From Bugula neritina (lineage: Eukaryota > Bryozoa > Gymnolaemata > Cheilostomatida > Bugulidae), in contig OZ037768.1 in the NCBI GenBank assembly GCA_964035545.1, forward strand, positions 8,981,241 to 9,045,240: a stretch of DNA of 64,000 bases, given 5' to 3'. A model generated the notes under the pieces. That model was not told the origin of the DNA. It was given only the letters and a program-made list of their open reading frames with translations, and did not search any database. Below, one piece after another: positions 22,330 to 36,539 of the stretch (its first letter is position 1; every line of letters starts with the position of its first letter). Both the position numbers and the translations under genes were made by a program.

Positions 22330-24790
22330 TGAACTACTATTATCACAATTAAAACTAGCCATTTCACTAAATTGGACTAATTATCATTTGTTACTACCAA
22401 TAAATAATAAATAACAATAGATAAACTAAATGTAACATTTATTGCACATATTTCTGCTAAAATTACTTGCTTATTTTACAGTTTGAAAGGTGTATGTAGC
22501 AAATACTTTAGACAAATCACATAACAGCCATGCTTAGAGCTGCTTTCTTTGTTGAAATACAAAAACAATGCCCAAGATCAGAAAACACTTCAGTTATTCA
22601 GTATTTTGTAAAAATTTGCTCCAAAATTTTAAAAAATGACTACCACTATTCTATGAGTAGATCTACTAACTCTGGACAAAATTCATTCTCAGTAATTAAA
22701 ATTCTTGTAATTAACAACCGTTTTCTGTTTTACCTTAATGTTAAGTAATCAAAGATGAAAACTTGTAAGCTACCACAAACAATTAGTATTGTTATTAGTA
22801 ATTTATGTTGCATCACAGTTTTAGATTTATCAATATTCAGTTATCTTCCCTCGCTATGCATACAGCACAACTATAATTCAAGTAATTATAGTTACAGCAA
22901 AAAAATGTATAGCGTAAGAGTGGCCTGTATGACAGCTGTAAACAATATAACAACTAACAAGTATGTGTGGATTAGGGAGAGACTGTACATACAGAGTTTA
23001 TTTGGATACAAGGTTTCTGGACAAACAGAACTTCTTAGAGAGTCAGAGCGACACATATTGATATAGTAATACTAATAGTACTAATAGTTATAGTACCGGG
23101 TATGTAATATTAATACTTAAAAGTTTTAAGTGTAATAGTAATGCTTTTAGTTTTAGTTATTGTCTGAGTTATACTAATACTAATAGTAATACTAATACTA
23201 ACAGTAATAGTAAGTGTAACAGTCATAAGATTAAGTGGTAAGTAAAACTAACAGTAACTGTAAGTGCAACTGTAAGTCATAATGACAACCATTACCAATA
23301 GTCCTAAACCGTAGAGGTAGTCACTTTAAAGAATCAGAATGGTCTGGAACTAACAATCATAATTGGTTTCACTATGGTTGGTCATAGTGAAATTAATTTT
23401 CAGTTTTGCTATCAGCGCGAGCATGATTTAGATTATCAATATCAGTATAACTTAACCAATCACAATGAGAATCAGTATGACTATGACGATCACGATGACA
23501 TCGTGATCGACTAGGTCTAGTAAATAAATAAATATAATACTAATTGCCTAATACTAATAGTATTTTCATTATTTGCAGTAAATATAATACAGTATTATAG
23601 TGAGTATCAACTTGGTACTGTCTTATTATTACTATTTGTTTAATTGGATTGATTCTGACAGTTGATGTAATGAAAGTTCTGAAATGTAACACTGTTTCGC
23701 GACTCTCGGCATGCTTGCATGCACTGTAAACAGTAGCTGTGGGCAAAGGGTTAAAGGGCACGCTGGCCTTGAGTAGTTATGCTATACCTTTGGTTTGCGA
23801 ATCCAAATTTATCATGGTGGGATAACTCTTTAACTAAGATCACTTGTTCAGTGTTCGCCACTTTTTGATTGGCATCGCGCAAAATGTCCGCTAGCCGAAA
23901 CTAAACGCAAAAGTAGGCGTACCCTACTGCAGATGAAAAGGTAAATATACCCCTATGCTTGTAGCGACTCCTGACTTTTAAACCTGTACGCTACGCTTCA
24001 ACTAAACGTGTCTAGTCAAATTATTTACATTTACTTTGAGATTTATTTTTAGAGTTTTAGTGAACTGTGAATTACATTGACTATTACTATTGGTATTACA
24101 TTAAGTTTTACAGTATTTTTATGGTAAATATCAATATGATCACCATTATGATTATCATTATCATATTCTTTATCATTATCATTATGATTATCATATTGAC
24201 ATTGATATTCATTATGATTATGCCTTACCCTTACTCTTAGTCTTAGGCTTATGATTTAGTTTTACTCACCATCACTATGACTATGACTATCACTATGAGT
24301 ATGGCTACAAGTATAAGTACTATTGTATAACTTATGAGACTAGAGTTAGAGTAAGTAGAACTAGAACTCTAGAAGTAGAAGTATTAGTATTACTATTATA
24401 ATTATTTAATTTTATTCTGAAGTTAAACTTAAACTTAGAGTAATATAAATATTAGTTAATTTTAGTATACCAAATAATGAAAGTTTCATCCCAGTTAGAC
24501 GCTACGTCTTATTTTGATACAAATAGTAATACATTAGACTTGTAGGTAGCTCCTGACTAATTTTAATTTGCTCCAACTTTTTACAAGTATTGTTAATACT
24601 AATGCTAATAGTAATAGTAATAGTGCAGCGTAGTGGTTTACAGATAATTATATACATTACATAAATAGCTACCAAGCCAGCTATTTGCTTTCAATTCAAT
24701 ACCAAAATACTAAAACAATCTGCAAAGATAATCTCAGTATATATATAGAGGAGGATTCTATCAGTAATCTGAGCGTTTCATCTTAGATTA
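22330..24790. other. Intergenic, repeat-rich, no gene seen
   Basis: It holds AT-rich DNA, hexamer fields (separate entry) and a modestly CpG-containing patch at about 23850-24010. No exon with credible coding character was found on either strand. Confidence 0.5.
23060..24620. repeat. Triplet and hexamer repeat fields
   Basis: Fields lie at about 23065-23285 (TAATAC/TAATAG words), 23430-23520 (hexamers TCANNA/TGANNA ending in a perfect palindrome CGATCACGATGACATCG...), 24120-24420 (TCATTA/TGATTA, then TCACTA/TGACTA) and 24590-24622. A fixed 6-base register is kept while C and G swap at the second position. Confidence 0.8.
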
Positions 24791-24791
24791 G

Positions 24792-25085
24792 ACAGCAATC
24801 ATCAAGAAGGGCCAAGGGCTTAATCTTTTATACAGAAGCTACAGGCACAAGAAGGGTAGAGCCCATGGATCGAAACAGCGTTGGAGATGTGTGAACGTTG
24901 GCTGCCCTGGCTGTGTGCACACAGAGTCTGGCTCCCAGGTTGGGGACCACCCTCATGTCCTTCACTTTGTGGAGCATAGTCACATGCCAAATGAGGAGCA
25001 AGTTCATGCTTTCAAGATTAAGTCTCAGGTGTGTGAGCTTGCTTCACGGGATCTGCTACAGCCGCTCTGTTCTCTGGTTATTTAA
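24792..25085 (+). pseudogene. FLYWCH-type zinc-finger fragment
   Basis: The frame open from 24792 to the stop at 25083-25085 has the FLYWCH layout: hydrophobic/Tyr start, then 'RWRCVNVGCPGC' (the W-x-C and second Cys), then 'HFVEHSHMP' (the His pair). It has no start codon, no clear flanking exons and nothing coding next to it. Such domains occur in host proteins and at the N-terminus of Mutator-like transposases, so a transposon remnant is likely. A single unspliced exon of a larger gene cannot be excluded. Confidence 0.6.
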
Positions 25086-25244
25086 ATATACATATATTTC
25101 AATATTAAAATAAATTACACATAAAACACATATATTGTTATCAAAATAGAAACATAGGGTCTAACTGGGAAGCGTCTATCTGGAATGACATCATAATGAC
25201 AGACAGCTTGAGAAAATCATAACCAATGGCTGATGACTAATGTT

Positions 25245-25480
25245 GTACTACTACTCTAATACCATTAATAGTATAGGTATTAATTAAGTCATACTCAAAG
25301 TCATACTGATGCTTATGCTATTAAATTTAGTATTATGCTCTATTACTATTAGTATTACTTATAGTTATACAGTTATATAGTAATATATTATTTATACTAT
25401 TACTATATAAATAGTATAATTCCTGTTCTGTAAGTAATTGTTCTTTAGCATAACTATAGCTATTAGTAAAACTGTGGTTG
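25245..25480. repeat. TAxTAx-type triplet repeat field
   Basis: ACTACTACTC, TACCATTAATAGTATAG and TACTATTAGTATTAC-type words form another field with frequent orientation flips. Confidence 0.7.
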
Positions 25481-25855
25481 TCACTTATGTGCTTTGTCTT
25501 ATTTTATTATTTTGAGATTTATACTGTGGTCGTAGTGCAACTGGTAACGATGCTCACACTCAAAATAATGATGGTCAAGATAATGAATGTCAGTTTGATA
25601 GTTTTTATCAAAGTCTTGGTCATCTGTAGTTATAGTAATAGTTGAATAGATAGTTAAAACACTCCAGGGGTATGTATAATAATGATAACAAAAAGTTTTA
25701 TTCTTTTGGAAATAAGCTGTAGCCATTTGCTTTTCAAATGTAAAGCAGCATATTTTCCAAGTGTTTTCTTTTAGATAATATTACTTATTGTGTGTCTATT
25801 CAACTTACTCTTATTTTTATAACAATTATGATTATTATATTACAAGTGTAGAGTT

Positions 25856-28588
25856 ATGGAGGATAATACTAATACACATAGTGACCAGGAGGAATGCAGA
25901 GACTATAAAAGAAATGTCTGTACAAAGGGAAGTGCTTGTAAATATTACCACCCACCAAAAGATGTGTCAGCAATCTTTGAGCGAAATTCTGTGTGTCATG
26001 ATTACCAGAACCAAAAGGTCAGTTCTACTTTGCATTTTAGATATCATATTTACGATGAAAAATAGCCTACTTTAAATTTCTTGCAATAAGGCTTTGTATT
26101 TTTGCACGTTTTATTTTGTTAGATAAAATTCTCTTTTGATTAAATTATGATGTTACATGTCAAATTTGTATCAATCGGTATTGATAGCACATTATTTCGA
26201 TGCTATCTTTTTAATATCTCCATAAAATGCTATATGTGTAAATTGTAAAGTGTTATAATGACAAAATAGTATAAAAATTTCATATATGAACTAGGAACAC
26301 ATATATAAAAACTAAAGATGCATTTTTTTAAAGATGACATTACCAAATAGTAGGATATAAAGGATTAAAGCAAAAAATATGTAGACTATTTTGCCCTGCC
26401 CAGTTGTTATCCATGTTTGTCTATGAGTCACCAGCTACTACAACTGTTTATCAATACTTGTTAGGGTTGTCATCGAGACTCGTGTAAATTTCTGCATTTG
26501 ACGCGAGAAGAAGAAGCTTTTATAAAAGCCAATGGCTCGTGTCCACCATCATTATCACAAGAAGAAATGGATAAAATCATTGGATTAGTAAGTGTTTGCC
26601 TCCCTATCTAATAACATACCTGTAGATAGTTTCTAGTGGTACAATATTCATATGTGCATGCTGGGTATCTTTTCTTGGTCTAATTCAATGGTACATTCAA
26701 CAGTCATGGAGTGAATTGAAGCAACTTCATATGATTTGTAATGGCAGTGTCACCATATCTTCCTTTGTCCTGGTGACCACAACACCAGTCTATCTACAGC
26801 ATAAATAAGAAATGTGAATATTTTGTTAAGTTGGGTCAAAGTTAGGCAGTAGCGCTGAAAATCAAAGCGATTGATAGGAGTAGCATATCTGGTTTAACTT
26901 TAGTAAACTGGCAAATGAAGTATTAGAGAATAATCATAGTAGCTAGTTTATCTCCTGCTAAAGACTTGTCAAGTAACACCTTGTACTATAAGGGTTGACC
27001 ATCCTTGTGAATATTGTAACAATTTCCTTATGATGCAGAATTATTGAGGAAGCAATTAATTCTAGCCCCACTTGCATATTATTGTGACATGTATCAAAAT
27101 TTGACCTTGTTTACAGCCACCTTTATGTAATGACTATCTGCGTGGTACGTGTACTCGTGGTAAGAAGTGCAAATTCAGGCACGTTGGTGAACCTGGTGTT
27201 GAGAGTCAAGGAGGTAGAGCTCCTTTTAGAGGGGTTAATCACGGTACGGACAGGTTTGTGCCATATGGGAGGCCCGCAGAAGAAGACCCATACGACAGGT
27301 AGTTGTGTAGTCTGCTTGCTACTATGAAAAACTTGATATAATGAATAAAATTTAGACTATTAACTAGAATAAAAATTAAAAATAATTATGTGATACTTTT
27401 TTAGCACTCTTTTAGTTGGACATATCATATGTTCATATTATTTTGGTATTAAAGTGGAATGTAGAGTCAGGATAACACTCACCCTAAAGAGAACATACAA
27501 CTCTTACAACTTGACCACATGTTGTAAGACTAGCATAACTTTTATCACGTCAAGAGGCCTGATAATTTCACCTTTTTTGAATGGAATTTGTTGCCACCAC
27601 ATTGTACAACCAAAATCAAAATGGTTTTTAGCAAGTTTTAATGTAAAGTTAAAAACAAGAAGTATTTTAAACATAGCTTATGGGTTGTTGAAACTGCAGT
27701 CTCATAGAGGACCTATGATATTTTTTCTTTGTGGGCTCGGCTATAGAATTATATGTTGTGTAGTATCCTTTATTAGTGGACCATAACATCAGAGCAATTT
27801 ACATCCTGCATTGTCTTCTCAGGAGTATAAGGTTATTAGTTTTGGTTTAGGATGGAGAGAAGAAGGCGATACAGAGAAGATATGATGGAAGATGAAATCA
27901 TGTATCTCAGAGCTCAGGTTTGTCGATCATTAGTTTCTTTCTCATGAGATTTGATCCGATTGCTATGCATTAGTAGAATATACAGGCCTGCACTAGATTT
28001 TTAAAACATTGCTAATTATTTGCTGAATTTGTATATAATATGATGTTTAAAGCCTGCATAACTTTGAAACAGCAGTTTTGAGGGAAAAAAGGTTATTCAC
28101 TTTATTTTGTCATAAGCTCTATGTGACTTTCCAGAGATTAGCCACAGTTTATGTGATGAGTTTATGCTGGGTTACTTTAGGTTATCTGATAAAGAAGATG
28201 CAAGGATAGCATCTTGAAGTTGTTGTTTTGTTTTTTTTTCTGTTCAAAAATTTAAGCATTATTATACTGGTAATAGAGTGCATGCAGGTTCTCTGCTCTC
28301 AATGCCCTGTTATGTGATTAGGTTGGCCGACTCAAACGACAAGTTGCTGATCTTGCCGCCACAAATGAATCATTAATGACTGAAAATGCACGACTAAGAG
28401 TGGATCGAAACAGGGCAGCTGGGGGTATTAATCCTCTACCTGCTATCACAGGCAGAACAAGTGAATTCAGCATTACACCGTCCCGATCAGCCTACCCTTA
28501 CACTTCAGGTCTTAAACTTGAGCCATCAACTACTCCACTACCCACAGCTTCTACTCTGGCTTATAGCAGCTCTGAACTTCTATTCTAG
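25856..28588 (+). CDS. ZC3H10: Zinc finger CCCH domain-containing protein 10 (ZC3H10)
   Basis: Exons 25856-26017, 26465-26587, 27117-27298, 27851-27917 and 28322-28588 join in phase to 266 residues. Three CCCH fingers are visible: C-x7-C-x5-C-x3-H from residue 14 (CRDYKRNVC), C-x8-C-x4-C-x3-H spanning the exon 1/2 junction (CHDYQNQKGCHRDSCKFLH), and C-x7-C-x5-C-x3-H in exon 3 (CNDYLRGTCTRGKKCKFRH). A leucine-zipper-like coiled coil follows ('VGRLKRQVADLAATNESL'), as in vertebrate ZC3H10. The tail is Ser/Thr/Pro-rich. ZC3H10 is an RNA-binding protein. This copy is shorter than the 434-residue human protein, mainly in the Pro-rich C-terminus. An AATAAA at 29157-29162 probably ends the transcript. 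Confidence 0.92.
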
Positions 28589-29156
28589 TCTCTGTAGGTG
28601 GCTTATATTTTAGATTATAAAGCTATTAGATATCCTATTTGATTAAATTGTGCAGTGTCAAGAAAAGATAACTTCTGCAGCATAGAATAATTATGTTGAT
28701 ATATGGATAATTCAATTTAATTGAATATGGTGATTCTTGTTGGATGTTTCCTTTATTTGGTCCAGCTTCCTCTCAGTGAAGCTATGCTATGACTAGTTGT
28801 AACTTGGCCCCTATTTGTATATTTTTGGTTTTTAGGTTAACATGTCGCAAGTCGTTTACGATGGCAAGCAGCATACAGCGCAATGAAGATCGCTGGATTC
28901 AAGCTCTGCGCATTATTATATATAAACAGTTGCAACTGCAGTAATTGTGAATTCATACATGCCTTGCCTGCCTTTAGCTAGCTGAAGTTTGCTCTCCCAA
29001 CTTGACATTAAACGCTGGTTTCTGAATTTTAACATGATTTTAATTGAACCAGAAGTTCATCTCTTTTTCGGTGTTTCATTAGTGCTGTATATTATGTAAA
29101 GTCGTGATGCAAAAGTTGCTAAGTTTTTATTCTGTTCAAGCTAATGAATAGCTGAA

Positions 29157-29162
29157 AATAAA
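29157..29162 (+). terminator. Polyadenylation signal, probable ZC3H10 3' end
   Basis: This is an AATAAA about 570 bp after the ZC3H10 stop on the same strand, with no other gene between. Confidence 0.45.
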
Positions 29163-32100
29163 AATTGTAATATGTACACAGTGCATTAAATAACAACAAA
29201 AATGTTCATTTGCAAAGCAAAAATTTTGGAATATTACAAGGTGAGTTTGAAATTGTCTGCTCTTTTAAATAGATTTCGTGCCACACTTGCCTTTAGCTCA
29301 AAATCATAGTTACATCAATAGTGTAAAGGTGCAACTAAACTGAATGGATGTCGCTCAGCGTTTTGTTTTCAAAACAGAAGCTATGAATGTGCTTGGGATG
29401 TATTCCTATTGGGCAAGAAACAGCGGTTGATTTTGTTTGAGGGCTTACATCAAAACCTCTTGCATTCTTTGAATATGGTTTACCATCAGCTTACAAAATC
29501 TTCTACTGATCAAGCCAACAAACTCTACCAACTGAAGTAAAACATAGTTTAATGCAAGTGCAGGAGTGACTTTTAATAATAATTCAACTATAACTTTTAT
29601 TAAGTTCATTCCCAATTGTAGAGCTTTCAAGTAACATAAAATATTGACTGTTGTATTTTAATCAACATTTTATTAACACTCAAACACATATTATGCATGC
29701 TATTTTATGTGTAACAGGTGTATGCATTAAGCTAAAGTTTGAGGAAAAGGTGGTCAACTACCAACCAATATGATATGAAACAGGAAGCATGAGGAAGAGA
29801 AGGAAATACAGATAGAGGTGAGCAATCCTCGTTCTCTGTTGAGTAATTTTGATGCTGTTGTGAGTCCTCTAACAATTTAACAGAGGAAGTTGCAAAGTTT
29901 ATATATTACTTTTAGATGCATGGAACATGATAGCAGCTTCACTTCCTTGACCACTGAAGTTGTTTGGTCTATTCTCTGGTGAAATGATGGAGTACTGCAA
30001 TGCTTCCTTATTGCAATGCAAGTTTTTGATGATTACAGCATCATCTAGTACCAGGCCTATTGACTAGGTTACTTCTACTAACAGGCAAATGACAGTTTCA
30101 CACCTGGCAATGTTGTAGTATTTCACTCTAATCAATAGAAAAAAAATTTATTCACACTCACTTGAAATATTACAATTGTACTAAATGAAATATAAATATT
30201 TGTTGTGCACTGCATCATTCATCAGAAATAAAAATTGTTTTTCTATATCACAACATTTTCATTCATCATAACATCTGCCACTATTATTTAAAACTACTCA
30301 GGGTTAACCCATCAATCATTATGATACTTCACATTTCCAGAAATAGTACCTCCTGGTTACAAAGGAACAGATTAGTAGTTGTTGATAATTATAATAATAT
30401 ATACAAAATAATATAATACATGAATTTTCAGTTGGCACAACTTCTTTGCACTGGCATTAATGTCTAGTAATAAATTCAGAATACACAGAACCCATGTGTC
30501 AACTTTTATTAAAACAATTTCTGTTATAATTACAGTAAAATTTAGCTTGAAAACTACACAAATAAATAGAAACATGTATTTTTGTTGTATTTTACCAACT
30601 TGTGAAAAGCAACGTATGTGTGTGCAATGCAAATATTAAATCATTTGCTAACGGCTTACACAGTAAAAGCTCTACTACTTTATTAGAACATGCCACCTCA
30701 TCACTCCTTTATGCTGCTATGCTTTCTATAAGCATTGTGAGCAAAAGGTAAAGGATAGCATCAGCATTGCATTTGTATTAAATAACCTTACAAATGATTC
30801 GAAAATATTGAATGGAGAAGCTGGTTCCAAAACCATACAAGCAGCTAGTGCGGAGTTTGTTGCGTTGTACGTACATGTAGATAAAGCAGACGTAACTGTT
30901 TCTGACACAGCAGCGTCCACTGTCATTTCAAGCAGTGAATTCTACAGTGCCAATTACAGGGTGTCCTAGCTGCATGCTTTTTAAGTTACAGCCAAATATA
31001 AACTACAGTTGAAATAAAAATATCCATTAGAATATGAATTATGAACCCCTCAAAACCATACTTACCTATACAAAGAGTTGAAGCAGATTGAAACTCATTC
31101 AGCATTTCCATTTTAAGCAGTTTAATAGGTTTAACCTTTGGATACGACAATTTTATAAGATATTTTAATTAAATGTCACAACTGGTCAGAAAATAATCAG
31201 TTGAATTGGCATAATTAATTTGCCAACAAATGATGCTTTTATATATTTATAGAGCGATACTTACTAGCAGACCTATCACATAACTTATGCCTCAAGGTAA
31301 ATATACAAAGCAAGGTATACCAGAGAAGATCAGCTCTCATATGACAAATTTAATTACAGCCCAGGCTTTATTACAGCAGCTAAAGCACTAATGAGTGAGG
31401 AAACTGTAGTCACTCATCACTAAGCAGCAGTATTAGTCAAGCAGCAATGTTAGAATCAGTTGCCATAGCTATACATAGTTCACACGCACAATCCAAGCTA
31501 ATCAATGCAGAAGCAACTCATAGCAGGAAAGTATGACTGGCATAAGCAGACAGAGTTTAGCTCTCAATGCTTGGCACTGGAAAGACTCATTACAATAAGC
31601 AATACATATTGAATTTTACCAGTGCCATGCATTGCGAACTAGCAGAAGCTGTGCTAGCTGAGTGAAGGTCAGCATTACCCATTACCCCTTGGTCTTTGCA
31701 TATACAATAGGCACCAAGTCATGTGCTCAAAGAAGCTAGCAAAAATAAAGCAATTAAACAAAATTACTGGACAAAACTATACAAATAACTTTAGAAGGAT
31801 ACACTGTTTTACGTAGACACACTACAATAAGTTTCATAATCACGACACTTACCCATTAAAAATTATGTTTTACTTTGCTTCACGCAGTTTTAATAACATT
31901 GACTGACTGCACACCCAGTCACATTTTATCAAGTAGAGCTCTTTAAGCTCTCTAATACTGAATTCATCGTATGTACCAGCATAGCCACTGACACATGTGC
32001 AAATGACGCTTTGTAAAGAAATGATTAGAGTAATAAATCAGGGTTTTGGTCTAATCAAGCGCATCGGCAATTTTAAGCATGCATGGCATTATGCAACCCC

Positions 32101-33881
32101 TCAATTGTCAAATATGAATACTATTAAATGTTACCATTTGATGTCAGTAGATGTTTAAGTACCAATTAAGTCCTGATGTGTGCGATTTGTGCTAACAATG
32201 AATATCATATTAACAAGAGTGTAGCAGCCCCAGTGAATTATCACATGAGACGTCAACTCCAGGTGTTACACCCTGAAATATTGCCAACACTCCTATGCCA
32301 TTAATTAATTGTGTGCAACATTCTCAGTTGTAGTACGCTTGTGTGAACAAAATTGACTCAGCTGATATATCTGATACGCAATACACCCTTTATTACAGCT
32401 AGTCAAGCGCTTCTTTGGTTGCATATATATATAAACTAAATGGGGAGTGCTAGCCACGCATGAAGGTACCGCTGCACACCATACGATAATAAATAATCAC
32501 ATTTCATGAATACAACATGGACAATGCTAGCCGTGATTATTAGCTTTGAAATACTGCTTGCTCTAATAGTACCATACCAACATTCATCTTAGTAGAGCAA
32601 AACTCCTTTAACCTTACTTAATACAACGTAGTAATGCTGAACCTGCATATATCTGGTAATCCACCATATCTAAGCCATTGTGGATGGATTACATATAGTG
32701 GGTATCTCATTGCAACCACTCTTTGGTAACACTTATACGAGTAAAATGTCATTTAAATTATAGTTATTGGTGGAATGTAGTCCTTCATAATAAGCCACAA
32801 TCTAAACCTAATCCATTGATTTCCAGATTAGGCTAAGCCAATGCAGCCAAAGTATTTTGATGAATGGCTTAGGTTGGGTTCTCAACACACAACTGTCTCG
32901 GGTTTAGACTTCAAATATAATTTACCACCATTTTTACACTTTATCCAGCTAGATGGGAACTGTTGGCTGGATGTCTTGCGTATAAAGACTTCAGACTATT
33001 AAATAACTACCTACCACTATGTTTCCATGGTTTGCATTGGGAACGGTTCAAAGGAAACTACAACAGTACAAGGATGGTAGAATTTAAGGATTGATTAATT
33101 TGGAGTTGTCTATTTTGGAAGGAGCAAACTTCTTACAAATGGACCCTAAGAAAGTTCGGCTTTACATTTGGTGTGACCCAAACAAGAACCATTCAAGCCA
33201 TAAAACTTTGTGATGGACATTGTCTAGTCAGAGTAAATTCAAAGTAACTAGATAAGGGCACCCAAACTTGATCAGCTTGCTACACACAATAATTTATAGC
33301 TATGGCAAACTTCATTAGCTTACAGTTCCAAGGAGGGAAGAAGCCTTTCTATATTTCAGCGAAGTTGAATCATTTAAAAGTTTAAAGTTTAATTTATTTA
33401 TGTTATTATTTAATAATAATATGAACTCCATCTCGGATATTTAAAACACAGTTGAAAAATTGGACACCACCTGCAGGTAAAAAAATGTTTTCGTGGGTTT
33501 TAGAAAACTAGCAGCATTCATTAAATAATATCACCTTATTTAGTCCCTGATGCCCTTCCATGGCCGACGTCAATGCTCTAGATTCTAGAATCTAGTCCAA
33601 CACTATATCCTAGGACCTAGAACAAAGAAAGTATTCATTACCATCATAGAAATTTATAGAGTAAAACACACTTAGTAGAGCAAAATATAGTTAATTAGGA
33701 GTTTGATTGACTGCATTCCATCACCTGCTTGAAGCAGTAACTTAGACAGTTGCATACACTTTAGTACTTAATTGAGCATTATGATGATAAATCATTCAAA
33801 TGAGAATAATGGATTACCATGGTGGTAGTCTTTGGATCTTTAAGAATTTAATATTTAGCCAGACCAGTTAATAAAACTTTG

Positions 33882-33938
33882 CTGTTGTAGCACAGGTAGT
33901 CTGTTGTAGCACAGGTAGTCTGTTGTAGCACAGGTAGT
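33882..33938. repeat. 19-bp tandem repeat, three perfect copies
   Basis: CTGTTGTAGCACAGGTAGT is repeated three times without mismatch. Confidence 0.95.
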
Positions 33939-34659
33939 TCTTCAGCTTCAATGAATTTGCCAGCACAAGCTGCACACCTATTCAGTCACCAATAATATAA
34001 TTAGGCATCTACTTCACGACTTCGGCCTACGTACTATACATACTATACAATACTGTTTACAAGTTAGAAGTGGCAATAGAGTGTGAAAAGCAGCTGCAAC
34101 TTCAGAACATTTAAAGAAGAGCAGCAACAAATTTCATACTGATGAGCATATTTACAGAACTATATGTAGGCCAATTTAAACATTTACTAAATTATCAAAT
34201 CTTTACAATTTATATCAAAAATATGATGAATTATATGCAGCTAAAACATTTTAATTGCTGGTTAGAAGTTAGAAAAACACGATTCATTCACATCATGTAC
34301 ATTAAATTCATATTTAGGTGTTGCAGCACTGTTTGGTAGCATTAAATAATTCTTATTTAGCATGTTTATAGCTTAATAATCTAAAACTCTAGCTTTTGGT
34401 TCAACTTATTTTGCCCTTCCCGGAAATCTAGAAGCATCTGCTTTTACTACAAGTTGCATTAATATTGAGTGGGCAGGAAATAGCTTTCAGGTAAAACACT
34501 TAGGAAAGTTCAAAAAAAATTATTATTTTAAGTTAATTTTTAAATAAAATCTGCCTGTTTGCATTCTCAAGGCCAATAAGCGCATTCTCACCACAAGTAG
34601 AAAAAGTCGTCCACTAAACGTTTGCCCAATTATTGCATGAGACTAACACAAGTACCTCA

Positions 34660-34675
34660 CCCCCCCCCCCCCCCC
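34660..34675. repeat. Poly-C run (16 C)
   Basis: A homopolymer C tract stands out in otherwise AT-rich DNA. Its length may be unreliable in assembly. Confidence 0.9.
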
Positions 34676-36539
34676 AACACATGAACTCCCGACTAGTAAA
34701 GAAGCCAACTTATAAATAATAATAGCTGATGCATGAGAAGAGGAAACTATTCATACCTAAATGGGTCATCCTCTGATTATTACTCACGAATACTATAGAG
34801 ATATGTATTATTATGTCACTATTATCATACTTTAGTCTTAATCACATTCATTAAGTAGTCCACAAGTCTACCAAGGCTCAAATTTGTATAAAGCTTGGGA
34901 GGTTAGTAAACTGAATACAGCCATACAAACCATGCAATTATATACGCAGCATCTAGATAAAGTGTATCACTACTTAGCCAGGAGAGTGAATAAAATTCAT
35001 AAAAATAGATATATTGTGGGCAAAAGATATTTTGTAAAAAAAACAAAAAGCTGGTACACCTAAAATCTTTAAGTATTGGCAGACACATTTGTTTATAAAT
35101 AATAAAAATATTATTTTAATTTTGCTCCATAATTGTTTTTACAAAGCGAGCAGGTTTTAAAAAATTAATAGCTATAATTTTTTTAATTTTTAAACTTTTT
35201 GTAAAACAAGATCATAAAGAAAAACTATACCATTAATGATGTAATAAGCAGCTACTAAATGCTGTGAAATACGCAGTGAAATTCTTATGTTACATATAAA
35301 CTTATAGTGGCTATGTGTTTTTGTAAATAATATACATAGTCATGACTACTGTGTACAGCCATCTAGTTCTACAGCATTTTGAAATGCCCAAGAGAAGATA
35401 AATCCATTACAGAGCATATTTTGTTGTCAACAATTTGAATATATCATAATACAAATAACAGAGAGAAGACAAGAAACAAAGTTAGCAAGGAATAGGTTTA
35501 TAAATTTACGCTAAACTACTGAATATTACCAAGCAGAAACATTTTTATCAATATATGCTTATCAAAGTAACAACTTTGAGATAATAACTTTTTTCTGTTG
35601 TTCACACAAGAACACAGCACAAACATTGCTTAGTATTTACATTACATAATTAAAGTATAAAACATATATTAAATTTAGACTAAAGCTATAAACATTAGTA
35701 GGTGTATAAGCTATAAGAATTTTGTATTTCAAAACATTGCTGCATGTAATTTAAATGCAGTAGTAGTTTATGAATAAGTGAAAGAGCACTGCTTTGAGCC
35801 CATATATATTTTTAAAGGTTTGAATGGCACAAATTATGTAGAAGCATTGCAAGCTTACACACCTAAACTTTTCTTCAAAAATGACTATAAGTTATATCTG
35901 TTTAATCAATACAATAATTATTTAGAATTAGTAGTTGATAAAATTCAAAGCTATTTTAAAAAAAATATTGGGTTTATTTTTTATAAAAACATTGTTTGTA
36001 TCATAATATTGTGATTATCAATTTGCAAATAACATACATACTATATTAATAGAAGATGCAGTAAAATCAAAAGAGTATTGACTTGCATGAAAACCTGAAT
36101 ATAATGCAACAGACCCCTGAGTACCAACACTTCCTAACAAGGAATAAAAGGTACAGGGGAAGTAGCAGGATAAATTGTTACACAGATACTAAATTATTGA
36201 GAGTCATCGTAGTGCTAGTTGTCGGAAGAGTTAAACACAAGGAAAGAGATAAACTGAGGGATGCCAGAAATGCGCCCAACCACTAAGAATAGATATCAGT
36301 ACATGTAGTACCCACTGTAAGAGGAGTGCATAGGGCAGTAGCTAAAGTTAAAGCATATATGAAGAAATAGATAGAGTAAAATATGCTGCATGTCTAGTTT
36401 TAGGTTCAGCACACAAATAATTCAATCATATATATATATATATTAAATTGCATAGCCCCTTACCCATGATTAGTAATTACAAAATTAAACTTCATTGCAT
36501 AAAGTTGAACAATATTTATTATCTATCCATTGTTTATCA

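Noticed and set aside
30767-30944. Possible minus-strand exon (…MTVDAAVSETVTSALSTC…) flanked by AG and GT
   Set aside because: The splice-like edges are plausible, but no partner exons or recognised protein were found nearby; too weak to call.
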